Part shown: positions 18,752 through 30,130 of the stretch, piece after piece
How positions within the stretch are numbered: the stretch's first letter is position 1
Layout: each line of letters opens with the position of its first letter
DNA from: Ramlibacter agri
GTDB lineage: Bacteria; Pseudomonadota; Gammaproteobacteria; Burkholderiales; Burkholderiaceae_C
Length of the DNA: 64,000 nt
Direction of reading: 5' to 3'
Assembly: GCF_012927085.1 (NCBI RefSeq)
Contig: NZ_JABBFX010000001.1
Span: 3,658,001 to 3,722,000 of the forward strand
Notes under the pieces: model-generated
Database searches by the model: none
What the model saw: the letters and a program-made list of their open reading frames with translations, nothing else
What the model was told of the DNA's origin: nothing
Made by a program: the position numbers and the translations under genes

Positions 18752-19790
18752 GCGCCAGTCCTTCCCCGCCCGTCTCGACATTTTCGTTCTTGCGGGTTTG
18801 ACGCGATGCGAATCCACCCAGCAGGCGATCCAGCGCCCCCAGCAACCCCCGCGGCGCAAACGTCACCACCAGCACGATGAACAGCCCCATCCACAACTGC
18901 CAGTGCTTGCCCGCATCGAAGCCGCCGACCGTGGGCAAGTCCTTGAACAGGTGCAGCAGGTACTCGAAGGCAAACGCGCCGACCACCGCGCCGGCGAAAT
19001 TGCCCATGCCGCCCAGGATGACCATCATGATCGCGTGCGCGCTCATGTGGAAACCCATCAGCTCCGGGTTGACGAAACCGGTCTGCGCGCCCCACAGGTA
19101 GCCCGCCAGTCCTGCCAGCGCACCGGCGAGGGTGAAGGCCGACAGCTTGTAGCCGAAGGTGCCGAAGCCCATGGCACGCATGCGGTGCTCGTTGACACGG
19201 ATGCCGGCCAGCGCGCGCCCGAAGGGGCTGAACAGCAGCCGCCGCAGGAAGCCGTACACCAGCAGCAGCACCGCCAGTGTGAACCAGTAGAAGACGCGCT
19301 TGTCCTCCAGGTCGAACAGGCCCGCGTCCGGCTTGAAGTTGATGTACAGGCCGTCCGAGCCGCCCAGCACCTTGTTGTCGAAGAACAGGTAGAACACCAT
19401 CTGCGCGAAGGCGAGGGTGACCATGATGAAGTAGATGCCCTGCGTGCGGACGACGACGAAGCCGATCACCAGCGCGGCCAGTGCCGACGCGCCCACGGCG
19501 ACGGGCAAGGTCCACCACAGGCTGGCGGCATGGTCCTGCGGCATCACGAAGGCGAGCGTGTAGCCGGCCAGCCCGAAGTAGGCGGCGTGGCCCAGCGACA
19601 CCAGGCCCGTCACGCCCTGCAGCAGGTCCAGGCTCATGGCGAAAATGCCGAGGATCATCATCCGCGCGACCATCTGGATGTAGAAGTCGGTCGCGACGAA
19701 AGGGAACACGGCCAGCGCGGCCAGCGCCAGCGCGAGCACGACGTACACGCTGCGGGGCAGCTTTTCGAGGCGGGAGGCAGCCAGGGTCAT
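18744..19790 (-). CDS. Branched-chain-type ABC transporter permease (LivM family)
   Basis: Inner-membrane permease of 348 residues with about ten hydrophobic segments. The LivM-type landmarks are GVTGLVSLGHAAYFGLAGYT near the N-terminus and the cytoplasmic coupling loop around RALAGIRVNEHRMRAMG, which contacts the ATPases. The start ATG (MTLAASRLEKL) overlaps the LivH stop codon as ATGA. Confidence 0.92.
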   Translation of the reverse strand: MTLAASRLEKLPRSVYVVLALALAALAVFPFVATDFYIQMVARMMILGIFAMSLDLLQGVTGLVSLGHAAYFGLAGYTLAFVMPQDHAASLWWTLPVAVGASALAALVIGFVVVRTQGIYFIMVTLAFAQMVFYLFFDNKVLGGSDGLYINFKPDAGLFDLEDKRVFYWFTLAVLLLVYGFLRRLLFSPFGRALAGIRVNEHRMRAMGFGTFGYKLSAFTLAGALAGLAGYLWGAQTGFVNPELMGFHMSAHAIMMVILGGMGNFAGAVVGAFAFEYLLHLFKDLPTVGGFDAGKHWQLWMGLFIVLVVTFAPRGLLGALDRLLGGFASRQTRKNENVETGGEGLAHE

Positions 19791-20650
19791 TGCTTGAACA
19801 GCCCCTGCGGTTTCCAGAGCAGGACCACCGCCATCAGCACGTAGACCAGCATGCTGGCCACCTGCGGCAGCAGCACCTTGCCGAAGGTGTCGACCAGGCC
19901 GACCAGCAGGGCCGCGATGAGCGCGCCGCGCACCGAGCCGATGCCGCCGATGACGACGACCACGAAGCACATGATCAGCACCTGCGCGCCCATGTTCGGG
20001 TACACGCTGGAGACGGGCGCGGCGATCATGCCGGCCACGGCGGCCAGGCCCACGCCCAGCGCGAACACGATGGCGTGGATGAACTTGATGTTGATGCCCA
20101 GCGCTTCGGTCATCTCGTGGTTGAAGGCGCCGGCGCGGATCTTCATGCCCAGGCGGGTCTTCGAGATCAGCAGGTAGAGGCCGATGGCCAGCGCGACACA
20201 GATGCCGGACATGAAGAGCCGGTAGACGGGATAGGACAGCGTATCGGTGAGGCGGATCGAATCCCCCAGCAGCGCCGGCACGGTGACGCCATGCACCTCG
20301 TCGCCCCAGAAGATGGAGCGCAGGTCCTCGAAGATGTAGATGAGGCCGAACGTGAGCAGCACCTGGTCGAGGTGGTCGCGCCGGTAGAAGTGGCGGAACA
20401 GGATGCGTTCCTGCGCGAGCCCGAACACCACCGACAAGGCCGTGCCCAGCACGATGGCCAGCGCGAGGCTGCCGGTCTTGCTGGCGAGGGACCAGGCGAG
20501 ATAGGCGCCCAGCATGTAGAAGCTGCCGTGGGCGAGGTTGACCACGCCCATGATGCCGAAGATGAGCGTCAGACCGGCGGCCAGCATGAACAGCAACAGC
20601 CCGTACTGCACGCTGTTCAGGAGCTGGATGAGGAAGTTGGCGATATCCAA
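19787..20650 (-). CDS. Branched-chain-type ABC transporter permease (LivH family)
   Basis: Inner-membrane permease of 287 residues. FGIMGVVNLAHGSFYMLGAY and the later loop KTRLGMKIRAGAFNHEMTEALGI are LivH landmarks; about eight membrane segments are visible. It pairs with the LivM-type permease downstream (4-bp overlap), and starts four bases after the receptor gene stop. Confidence 0.92.
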   Translation of the reverse strand: MDIANFLIQLLNSVQYGLLLFMLAAGLTLIFGIMGVVNLAHGSFYMLGAYLAWSLASKTGSLALAIVLGTALSVVFGLAQERILFRHFYRRDHLDQVLLTFGLIYIFEDLRSIFWGDEVHGVTVPALLGDSIRLTDTLSYPVYRLFMSGICVALAIGLYLLISKTRLGMKIRAGAFNHEMTEALGINIKFIHAIVFALGVGLAAVAGMIAAPVSSVYPNMGAQVLIMCFVVVVIGGIGSVRGALIAALLVGLVDTFGKVLLPQVASMLVYVLMAVVLLWKPQGLFKQ

Positions 20651-20654
20651 AGGA

Positions 20655-21845
20655 TCAGGCGTTCATCCGGCAACCCGCGCCGGAATCCGCCACCGCCTTG
20701 GCGGCGATGCCCAGCACCTTGTTTTCGCCCTTTTCCACGCGGCGCAGGTACATGTCCTGGATCGGGTTGTGGGCCTTGCTCATCGTCCACTTGCCGCGCG
20801 GGCTGTCGATGACGCCGGTTTCCATGGCCTTGTACAGGGCCTGCTTGTTGCCGACGTCGCCCTTGACCGCCGCCAGGCCTTGCACCAGCAACTGGCCGCT
20901 GTCGTAGCCCTGGACCGCGTAGACGTCCGGCTGCAGCTTGAACATCTTCGCGTAGGCCAGGCGGAATTCGTGGTTGCGCGGGATGTCCAGCGAGTCGCTG
21001 TAGTGCAGCGTGGTCATCACGCCTTCGGCGGCCGGGCCGGTGGCATCGAGCACGCCCTCGGTCAGGAAGCCCGAGCCCCACAGCGGGATCTTGTCCTTCA
21101 GGCCGGCCGCCGCGTAGTCCTTCATGAACTTGACGGCCGGCGCGCCGGCAAAGAAGCAGGCCACGGCATCGGGCTTGAGCGAGGCGATCTCGGTCAGCAG
21201 CGCCTGGAATTCGACTTGCGGGAAGGGCAGGCCCAGTTCCTTGACGACGGTGCCGCCGGCCTTGGTGAAGCTGTCGCGGAAGCCTTCGAAGGCCTGGTCG
21301 CCGGCGGCGTACTTGTGCGTGATCCACACGGCGCGCTTGATGCCCTTGTCGAACATCGGCTTGCCCAGCGCCAGCGTCGGCTGCGAGTTGGTGAACGAGG
21401 TGCGGAACACGTTGGGCGCGCACAGCGCACGGGTGGCTTCGTGCACGCCGGCGTTCGGGATGATGTTCAGCACGCCGCTTTCGCGCGCCACCTTGTGGAT
21501 GCCCATCTGCACGCCGGAGTGCACCGTGCCGATCAGGACGTCGACCTTGTCCCGCTGCACCAGGCGGCTGGCGTTCTCCACGCCCTTGGACGGTTCGGAT
21601 TCGTCATCGACCTTGAACCACTCGATCTCGCGGCCGCCCAGCTTGCCACCCTTTTCGTTGATGGCCATCCGCACGCCGTTCTCGATAGCCACGCCCAGCG
21701 CCGCATACGCACCGGTGTAGGGCAGCATGAAGCCCACGCGGATCTTGTTGGACTGCGCGCGCACGATTTCGGGCAGCAGCAGGCCGGTGGATGCGGCGCC
21801 TACGAGGGCCGCGCCGCGCGAGAGGACGAGACGGCGAGTGGTCAT
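20655..21845 (-). CDS. Periplasmic ABC receptor of the HAAT (Leu/Ile/Val-type) family, probably for an aromatic acid
   Basis: The 396-residue protein starts with a twin-arginine-like signal (TRRLVLSRGAALVGAAS, cleavage near VRAQ) followed by IRVGFMLPYTGAYAALG, the classical start of a type I periplasmic receptor, and ends with a VEKGENKV-type strand. It is first in the transporter cluster. Position directly after benzoate-CoA ligase suggests that it binds benzoate or a substituted benzoate; the sequence alone does not show the ligand. Confidence 0.88.
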   Translation of the reverse strand: MTTRRLVLSRGAALVGAASTGLLLPEIVRAQSNKIRVGFMLPYTGAYAALGVAIENGVRMAINEKGGKLGGREIEWFKVDDESEPSKGVENASRLVQRDKVDVLIGTVHSGVQMGIHKVARESGVLNIIPNAGVHEATRALCAPNVFRTSFTNSQPTLALGKPMFDKGIKRAVWITHKYAAGDQAFEGFRDSFTKAGGTVVKELGLPFPQVEFQALLTEIASLKPDAVACFFAGAPAVKFMKDYAAAGLKDKIPLWGSGFLTEGVLDATGPAAEGVMTTLHYSDSLDIPRNHEFRLAYAKMFKLQPDVYAVQGYDSGQLLVQGLAAVKGDVGNKQALYKAMETGVIDSPRGKWTMSKAHNPIQDMYLRRVEKGENKVLGIAAKAVADSGAGCRMNA

Positions 21846-21934
21846 GGGATGCTCCTTGCGTTCTGGTTGATTTCAGCGTGAGGCATTCTCGGCGAGAGTG
21901 GCGACGACTCGCCACATGGCTTACCCGGGTTCCG

Positions 21935-21958
21935 GCACTCCCCTGCAGGCGGGAGTGC
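21935..21958 (-). other. Hairpin between benzoate-CoA ligase and the ABC receptor gene
   Basis: GCACTCCC (21935-21942) pairs with GGGAGTGC (21951-21958) in a perfect 8-bp stem, a few bases after the ligase stop. There is no T-run, so it may stabilise a 3' end or partly attenuate read-through into the transporter genes rather than terminate. Confidence 0.35.
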
Positions 21959-21963
21959 AGGCG

Positions 21964-23532
<1,569 letters not shown>

Positions 23533-23552
23533 GGTTGTCTCCTCACTCTTTT

Positions 23553-23582
23553 GTCATTGCGGGCCGGACCCGCAATCCATGG
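23553..23582. repeat. REP-like palindrome, copy B
   Basis: ATTGCGGG (23556-23563) pairs with CCCGCAAT (23569-23576) around CCGGA, with flanks GTC and CCATGG as in copies A and C. It fills most of the 63-bp gap between the flavodoxin stop and the benzoate-CoA ligase start, so the ligase promoter must be next to or within it. Confidence 0.6.
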
Positions 23583-23595
23583 CCGCCGCAGGGCC

Positions 23596-24075
23596 CTAAG
23601 CCGGCGCTTTTTGCATCGCCGGCAAGGCCTCGTTCTGCAGCCACTCGCGGCACCACGACGTTCCCAGTTCCTCGGGCAAGGTGGCGGCGCTGGCGTCATG
23701 GCACCACACTTCGCCGATGCGCTGCGCGCCCAGGTCGCGCAGGCGCTCGTCGAACTTCTTGCCGCCGAAGCAGAAGGTCTGCATGTAGGTGCGATCGCCC
23801 AGCGCGATCACGCCGAAGCGCACGTGGCCCAGGAACTTCGGTGTGAGGTCCAGCGAGTCGTAGAGCGCCCGCGCGTTGTCCGGCACGTCGCCCGAACCAT
23901 AGGTGGACGTGCAGATGAGGTAAAGTGCATCGGTCTCGTCGAAGGCGCCGATGTCCAGGTTGTCCATCAGCTGCACCTCGATGTCCTCGACCAGGTCGGC
24001 GCAATCCATCTGGATGGCCTGGGCCACGTAGTCCGCCGTGCTGGTCATGGTGCCGACGAGGATCTTGAGCTTCAT
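23596..24075 (-). CDS. Flavodoxin-like protein (MioC type), candidate electron carrier for the box pathway
   Basis: Protein of 159 residues with a flavodoxin fold: KILVGTMTSTADYVAQAI is the FMN phosphate loop, CTSTYGSGDVPDNARAL the second FMN loop, and FGVIALGDRTYMQTFCFGGKKFDERL the third. It is divergent from boxR with 84 bp between the start codons, and the two predicted promoters overlap. Because no boxA reductase gene lies near boxB, this carrier could deliver electrons to the BoxB epoxidase from a flavodoxin reductase encoded elsewhere. That role is inferred; the fold is well supported. Confidence 0.85.
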   Translation of the reverse strand: MKLKILVGTMTSTADYVAQAIQMDCADLVEDIEVQLMDNLDIGAFDETDALYLICTSTYGSGDVPDNARALYDSLDLTPKFLGHVRFGVIALGDRTYMQTFCFGGKKFDERLRDLGAQRIGEVWCHDASAATLPEELGTSWCREWLQNEALPAMQKAPA

Positions 24076-24089
24076 GATGCGGGGCTTGC

Positions 24090-24150
24090 TGCAGTAAACT
24101 GCTTGACTGTCGTGTTGCAGGAAGTATACTGCAATATTGATTCAGCGCAA
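24090..24150. promoter_or_regulatory. Overlapping divergent promoters of boxR and the flavodoxin gene with TGCA operators
   Basis: Plus strand: TTGACT (24103-24108), 16 bases, TATACT (24125-24130), leading to boxR at 24160. Minus strand: TTGCGC (read from 24145-24150), 16 bases, TATACT (read from 24123-24128), leading to the flavodoxin. Two inverted repeats sit on them: GCAGT-AA-ACTGC starting at 24091 and TGCAG-8-CTGCA at 24116-24133. TGCA-containing boxes are the known binding sites of BzdR/BoxR-type regulators, so these are probable BoxR operators that would block both promoters when benzoyl-CoA is absent. Confidence 0.6.
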
Positions 24151-24159
24151 GCTTTGTTC

Positions 24160-25056
24160 ATGCAGCCGACGATGACCGACGCCACCGAGTCCCGTGCCAC
24201 GCTCTCCGAGCTGGGCGCCCGCGTGCGTGCCTGGCGCGCGCGCCGCGGCGTGACGCGCAAGCAGCTCGCCGCCGACTCCGGCCTGTCGGAGCGTTTCCTT
24301 GCCGACGTCGAGACCGGCAAGGGCAACGTCTCCATCAACTCGCTGGAAGCCGCGGCCCGCGCCCTCAACATCACCATCCTGGACCTGCTGCAGGACGCGC
24401 CGCGGCCGGCCCTGGCCCGCGCGCACAACCTGCTGTCGCGCCTCGATGATGCGCAACTGGACCAGGCCTACACCTTGCTGGCCTCCAGCTTCGGCCTGGC
24501 CGACGCGCAGGGCCGCGAGCAGCGCATCGCCCTGGTGGGCCTGCGCGGCGCCGGCAAGTCCACCCTGGGTGCGCAATTGGCGGCGCAGCGCGGCGTGCCC
24601 TTCATCGAGCTGGATCGCGAGATCGAGCGCGAGGCCGGCACCAGCATGAACGAGATCCTGCTGCTGCACGGCCAGGCCGGCTACCGCCGCTACGAGCGCC
24701 GCGCGCTGCTGCGCGTGGCCGAGGAGCACGGCGACGGCGTCGTGATGACCACCGGCGGCAGCATCGTCAGCGAACGCGAGACCTTCGACCTGCTGCAAAG
24801 CCATTTCTATTGCGTGTGGGTGAAGGCCAGCCCCGAAGAACACATGAGCCGCGTGGTGGCCCAGGGCGACCTGCGTCCCTTCAGCGCCGCGCACGGAGAA
24901 GGTGCCCACGCGATGGGCGAGGCGCTGGAGGACATCCGCCGCATTCTTTCCAGCCGCGAAGTGCTCTATGCGCGTGCCGATGCGGTGGTGGACACCGCCG
25001 CCCGCACCGTCAAGCAATCCCTCAAAGACCTGGAGCGGGCCGTCCCCGCTGCCTGA
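24160..25056 (+). CDS. boxR: Benzoyl-CoA-responsive regulator BoxR (HTH plus shikimate-kinase-like domain)
   Basis: The 298-residue product has an Xre-type helix-turn-helix at residues 15-75 (TRKQLAADSGLSERFLADVETGKGN region) and a shikimate-kinase-like domain from about 120, with P-loop GLRGAGKST at 127-135 and the ELDREIER strand. This two-part architecture is that of BzdR and BoxR, in which the kinase-like domain senses benzoyl-CoA instead of phosphorylating shikimate. I use ATG 24160; ATG 24172 is also possible. TGCA operators lie just upstream. boxC follows 30 bp later and is probably co-transcribed. Confidence 0.93.
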   Translation: MQPTMTDATESRATLSELGARVRAWRARRGVTRKQLAADSGLSERFLADVETGKGNVSINSLEAAARALNITILDLLQDAPRPALARAHNLLSRLDDAQLDQAYTLLASSFGLADAQGREQRIALVGLRGAGKSTLGAQLAAQRGVPFIELDREIEREAGTSMNEILLLHGQAGYRRYERRALLRVAEEHGDGVVMTTGGSIVSERETFDLLQSHFYCVWVKASPEEHMSRVVAQGDLRPFSAAHGEGAHAMGEALEDIRRILSSREVLYARADAVVDTAARTVKQSLKDLERAVPAA

Positions 25057-25086
25057 GACAAGACCCGAGAAGACAGGAAGTACGAG

Positions 25087-26790
<1,704 letters not shown>

Positions 26791-26793
26791 CAA

Positions 26794-28218
26794 ATGAGCA
26801 CGATCGACCTCCAGGCCAAGATCCCCAACAACGTCAGCCTGGCCGACAACCGCCAGCTGCAGCGCGCCCTCGAACACTGGCAGCCCGCCTTCCTGAACTG
26901 GTGGGACGAGATGGGCCCGAGCGACTTCAAGGCCAAGGAGGTGTACCTGCGCACCGCCGTCGGCGTCGACGCCCAGGGCTGGGCCCAGTACGGCTACACG
27001 CCCATGCCCGACTACCGCTGGGGCATCTTCCTGGCGGACCAGGAAGCGGATCGCAAGATCGGCTTCGGCGACCACAAGGGCCAGGACGTCTGGCAGGACG
27101 TGCCCGGCGAGTTCCGCTCCATCTTTCGCCGCCTGATCGTGACGCAGGGCGACACCGAGCCGGCGTCGGTCGAACAGCAACGCCTGCTGGGCCACACCGC
27201 GCCTTCGCTCTACGACTTGCGCAACCTGTTCCAGGTGAACGTGGAAGAGGGCCGGCATCTGTGGGCCATGGTCTACCTGCTGCACGCGCACTTCGGCCGC
27301 GACGGCCGCGAAGAGGCGGAGGAACTGCTGCAGCGCCACTCCGGCGACGCCGACAAGCCGCGCATCCTGGGCACCTTCAACGAGCCCATGGACAACTGGC
27401 TGTCCTTCTTCATGTTCACCTACTTCACGGACCGCGACGGCAAGTTCCAGCTGAAGTCCTTCGCCGAAAGCGCGTTCGACCCGCTGGCGCGCACCACGCG
27501 CTTCATGCTGACCGAGGAAGCGCACCACATGTTCGTGGGCGAGACGGGCGTGGGCCGCGTCATCAAGCGCAGCCTGGAAGTGATGAAGGAGCTGGACACC
27601 GATGACTGGAAGAAGGTGCGCGAGGCCGGCGCCATCGACCTGCCGACCATCCAGCGCTTCATGAACTTCTGGTTCACCAGCTCGCTGGACCTGTTCGGTT
27701 CGGAAGCCTCGTCCAACGCCGCCAACTACTTCGCCAACGGCATCAAGGGCCGGCCGGACGAAACCAAGTTCGCCGACCACGTGGAAGCCGACACCATCAT
27801 GACGATCCAGGTGCCGGACGGCCAGGGCGGCGTGAAGGACGAGTCGGTCTCGGTGCGCAACGGCATCAACGAGATCACGCGCCTGGAGTACGTGAAGGAC
27901 TGCAACGTCGGCGTGACCCGCTGGAACATGGCGATCAAGCGCGCCGGCGTGCCCTTCGAGCTGAAGCTGCCGTCCACGCGTTTCCGCCGCCAGGTGGGCA
28001 TGTGGGCCAACGTGCCGACCAATCCGGAAGGCCAGCCCATCACGCAGGCCGAGTTCGACGCGAAAAAGGACGACTGGCTGCCCACCGACGCCGACGTCGC
28101 CTTCGTCAAAAGCCTGATGCAGCGAGTGACCGAGCCGGGCAAGATGGCCGCGTGGATCGCGCCGCCGGACCGCGGCATCAACGCGAACCCGGTCGAATAC
28201 GAGTACGTGAAGCTGTAA
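26794..28218 (+). CDS. boxB: Benzoyl-CoA 2,3-epoxidase, di-iron subunit
   Basis: Class I di-iron oxygenase of 474 residues that epoxidises benzoyl-CoA with O2. Two iron-ligand motifs are visible: EEGRH at residues 151-155 and EEAHH at 241-245. BoxB receives electrons from the flavoprotein BoxA in known systems, but no boxA follows here: the next gene is on the opposite strand. The gene ends at a strong hairpin repeat at 28222-28262, which may terminate transcription. Confidence 0.95.
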   Translation: MSTIDLQAKIPNNVSLADNRQLQRALEHWQPAFLNWWDEMGPSDFKAKEVYLRTAVGVDAQGWAQYGYTPMPDYRWGIFLADQEADRKIGFGDHKGQDVWQDVPGEFRSIFRRLIVTQGDTEPASVEQQRLLGHTAPSLYDLRNLFQVNVEEGRHLWAMVYLLHAHFGRDGREEAEELLQRHSGDADKPRILGTFNEPMDNWLSFFMFTYFTDRDGKFQLKSFAESAFDPLARTTRFMLTEEAHHMFVGETGVGRVIKRSLEVMKELDTDDWKKVREAGAIDLPTIQRFMNFWFTSSLDLFGSEASSNAANYFANGIKGRPDETKFADHVEADTIMTIQVPDGQGGVKDESVSVRNGINEITRLEYVKDCNVGVTRWNMAIKRAGVPFELKLPSTRFRRQVGMWANVPTNPEGQPITQAEFDAKKDDWLPTDADVAFVKSLMQRVTEPGKMAAWIAPPDRGINANPVEYEYVKL

Positions 28219-28221
28219 GGC

Positions 28222-28262
28222 TCACTCCCTCCCCCTCTGGGGGAGGGTCGGGGTGGGGGCAG
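28222..28262. repeat. GC-rich palindromic repeat that ends boxB and encodes the tail of the TRAP permease
   Basis: CCCTCCCCC (28227-28235) and GGGGGAGGG (28239-28247) form a perfect 9-bp stem with a TCT loop, followed by TCGGGGTGGGG. Elements of this form are common between convergent genes in proteobacteria. Read on the minus strand it contains the stop codon and last codons of the TRAP large permease (TPTLPQRGRE), so that tail is repeat-derived. It also faces the boxB stop three bases away. Confidence 0.6.
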
Positions 28263-29691
28263 GTTCCTCCGGCTGCGACATCTCCCGCATGCGCCGCACC
28301 AGGTCCTCCTCGGACTCGGGCGGCGCATTTTGCTGCGTGGCGGCCGGCGCTTCGTCCAGCTTGTGCACCAGCACGGGAAAGGCGAACACCGCCGCCAGCA
28401 CCAGCAGCAGGCCCGCGAGATAAGGCGCCAGCGCGCCCAGCAACACGCGCAAGGTTCCGGCGGCCAGGCCCGAACGCGCCTGCGCCATCAGCACCGCATA
28501 GCCCATGGGCGGCAGCAGGAAACTGAGCTGCAGCACCAGCAGGAGCAGCACCGCCGCCTGCTGCGCGTCGCCCAGGCGCAGCACCAGCAGCGGTCCGACC
28601 ACGGGCACGATCACGAAGATCATCTCGAAGGCATCCAGCACCCAGGCGCAAGCCGCCACGCCGGCGAGCAGGCAGGCGGCCAGCACGGCCGGCGGCCAGC
28701 TGGAAGCCTGCGTGAGCTGGGCCAGCCACGGCCCGGTGCCGAACAGGCCGAACACCAGGCTGAAGGTGGTGGCGCCCGCCAGCACCGCGAACAGCGCGCC
28801 GCTCAAGGCCAGCGTGTCCAGCAGCACCGCGCGCCAGGCCGCGCGATCGAGCGTGCGCGTCACCAGCGTCAGTACGGCAAGCACGCAGCCGCCGGTGGCC
28901 GCGCCTTCCACCGCGAACAGGCGCCCCGTGAACACCGCGGCCAGCAAGGCCAGGATGCCCAGCGTCGCAGCCACGGCGAGCAGCAGGCGCCGCAGCGGCA
29001 AGGGTGCTACCTCGTGCTCGCGGCCGCGGCCCTGCCACCAGGCGGCCAGGGCCCACAGCAGCAGTACGAGGGCGGCAGGAAGCAGCGCGGCATGCAGCAC
29101 GTCCTGCGTGTTCACGATGCGCTGCGTGGCCAGTGCCGACGCTGCGCCCGCCAGGTTCGCTGCTTCGGTGTGCGCGCGCATCATGGCGTCGCCCAGGAAC
29201 AGCAGCACCAAGGAAGGCGGCACCACCACGCCCACCGTGGCTGCGGCCGCTACCAGCGCCACGCCGCGGCCGGCGGGCAGGGCGGTGAGGCGCGGCGCGA
29301 CCAGGCGCGCCAGCAGGGCGGAGCTGGACGCCACCGAACCGTTCATGGGCGCGACCAGCGCGCCGAGCGCCAGCGCCGCCAGCGAAGGCGCGGCGCGCGT
29401 GGGCCGCAGCGCGCGCGCGAAGGCGCCGAACAGCGCGTCGGCCACCGGCAGCCGCTGCAGCAGCACGCCGATGAAGACGTACAGCGGCATCGCCTGCAGC
29501 AGGTCCATTTCCAGCAGGTTCGTCAGGCGCGGGTAAACGGCGCTCAGAACGCTGGAATCGAAGGCGCTGAGCGCGACCCCCAGTGCGGCAAAGAGGCTGG
29601 CCACGCCGACGAGCAGGGCCCAGACCGGCAAGCCGGTCGCGACGACCAGCGCCGCCAGCAGCGCCAGCATCCAGAGTCCGGCGCTAGCCAT
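28222..29691 (-). CDS. TRAP transporter large permease (DctM family)
   Basis: Very hydrophobic protein of 489 residues with about a dozen membrane segments. MPLYVFIGVLLQRLPVADALF, MNGSVASSSALLARLVAP and TVGVVVPPSLVLLFLGD are DctM landmarks. It is the transport channel of a periplasmic-receptor-dependent, ion-driven importer. It overlaps the small-permease gene by 8 bp. No receptor (DctP) gene lies on either side, so the substrate cannot be guessed. The C-terminal tail after the last membrane segment is charged and ends in residues encoded by a palindromic repeat. Confidence 0.85.
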   Translation of the reverse strand: MASAGLWMLALLAALVVATGLPVWALLVGVASLFAALGVALSAFDSSVLSAVYPRLTNLLEMDLLQAMPLYVFIGVLLQRLPVADALFGAFARALRPTRAAPSLAALALGALVAPMNGSVASSSALLARLVAPRLTALPAGRGVALVAAAATVGVVVPPSLVLLFLGDAMMRAHTEAANLAGAASALATQRIVNTQDVLHAALLPAALVLLLWALAAWWQGRGREHEVAPLPLRRLLLAVAATLGILALLAAVFTGRLFAVEGAATGGCVLAVLTLVTRTLDRAAWRAVLLDTLALSGALFAVLAGATTFSLVFGLFGTGPWLAQLTQASSWPPAVLAACLLAGVAACAWVLDAFEMIFVIVPVVGPLLVLRLGDAQQAAVLLLLVLQLSFLLPPMGYAVLMAQARSGLAAGTLRVLLGALAPYLAGLLLVLAAVFAFPVLVHKLDEAPAATQQNAPPESEEDLVRRMREMSQPEEPAPTPTLPQRGRE

Positions 29692-30112
29692 GGCGCATTG
29701 CGCGCCGCAGCGCCTGCAGCAGCACCAGGGCGGCCAGCAGCCAGAGCGCGATCCGCACGAGGAAGTAGCCGGGGTCCAGCGTCTCGGGGAATTTCTCCAG
29801 CGTGCGCAGCGACTGCCACACCGGCTGCGCCGTGATGACGAGCAGGTACAAGGCCCAGGGCCCGGTGCAGGCGAGCACCGCGATGGCAGCCGCGCGGGGC
29901 GAAAGCCGCTGGCGCGCCGCCGCGAGATGCGCGCCGGCCTCGCTGGCTGCCGTCACAGCGACCGCTATGTACAGCGCGAAGAGGACCTGCCCGAGGTCGT
30001 TGGCCTGGCGCGAGTAGGCCTGCAGCCAATCGCGCAGCGGCCATTGCGCGAACAACAGCCCCGCCAGCGGCAGCACCAGGGCCGCGGCGGCGAGGAGCAG
30101 GCGCTGCGGCAT
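29684..30112 (-). CDS. TRAP transporter small permease (DctQ family)
   Basis: Protein of 142 residues with four hydrophobic segments, the size and layout of DctQ subunits. The segment SEAGAHLAAARQRLSPRAAA between segments two and three matches the conserved cytoplasmic loop. It starts 18 bp after the chemoreceptor gene and runs into the large permease, with which it must form one membrane complex. Confidence 0.8.
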   Translation of the reverse strand: MPQRLLLAAAALVLPLAGLLFAQWPLRDWLQAYSRQANDLGQVLFALYIAVAVTAASEAGAHLAAARQRLSPRAAAIAVLACTGPWALYLLVITAQPVWQSLRTLEKFPETLDPGYFLVRIALWLLAALVLLQALRRAMRHG

Positions 30113-30130
30113 GGCTGCGGCGGGGGGTGG

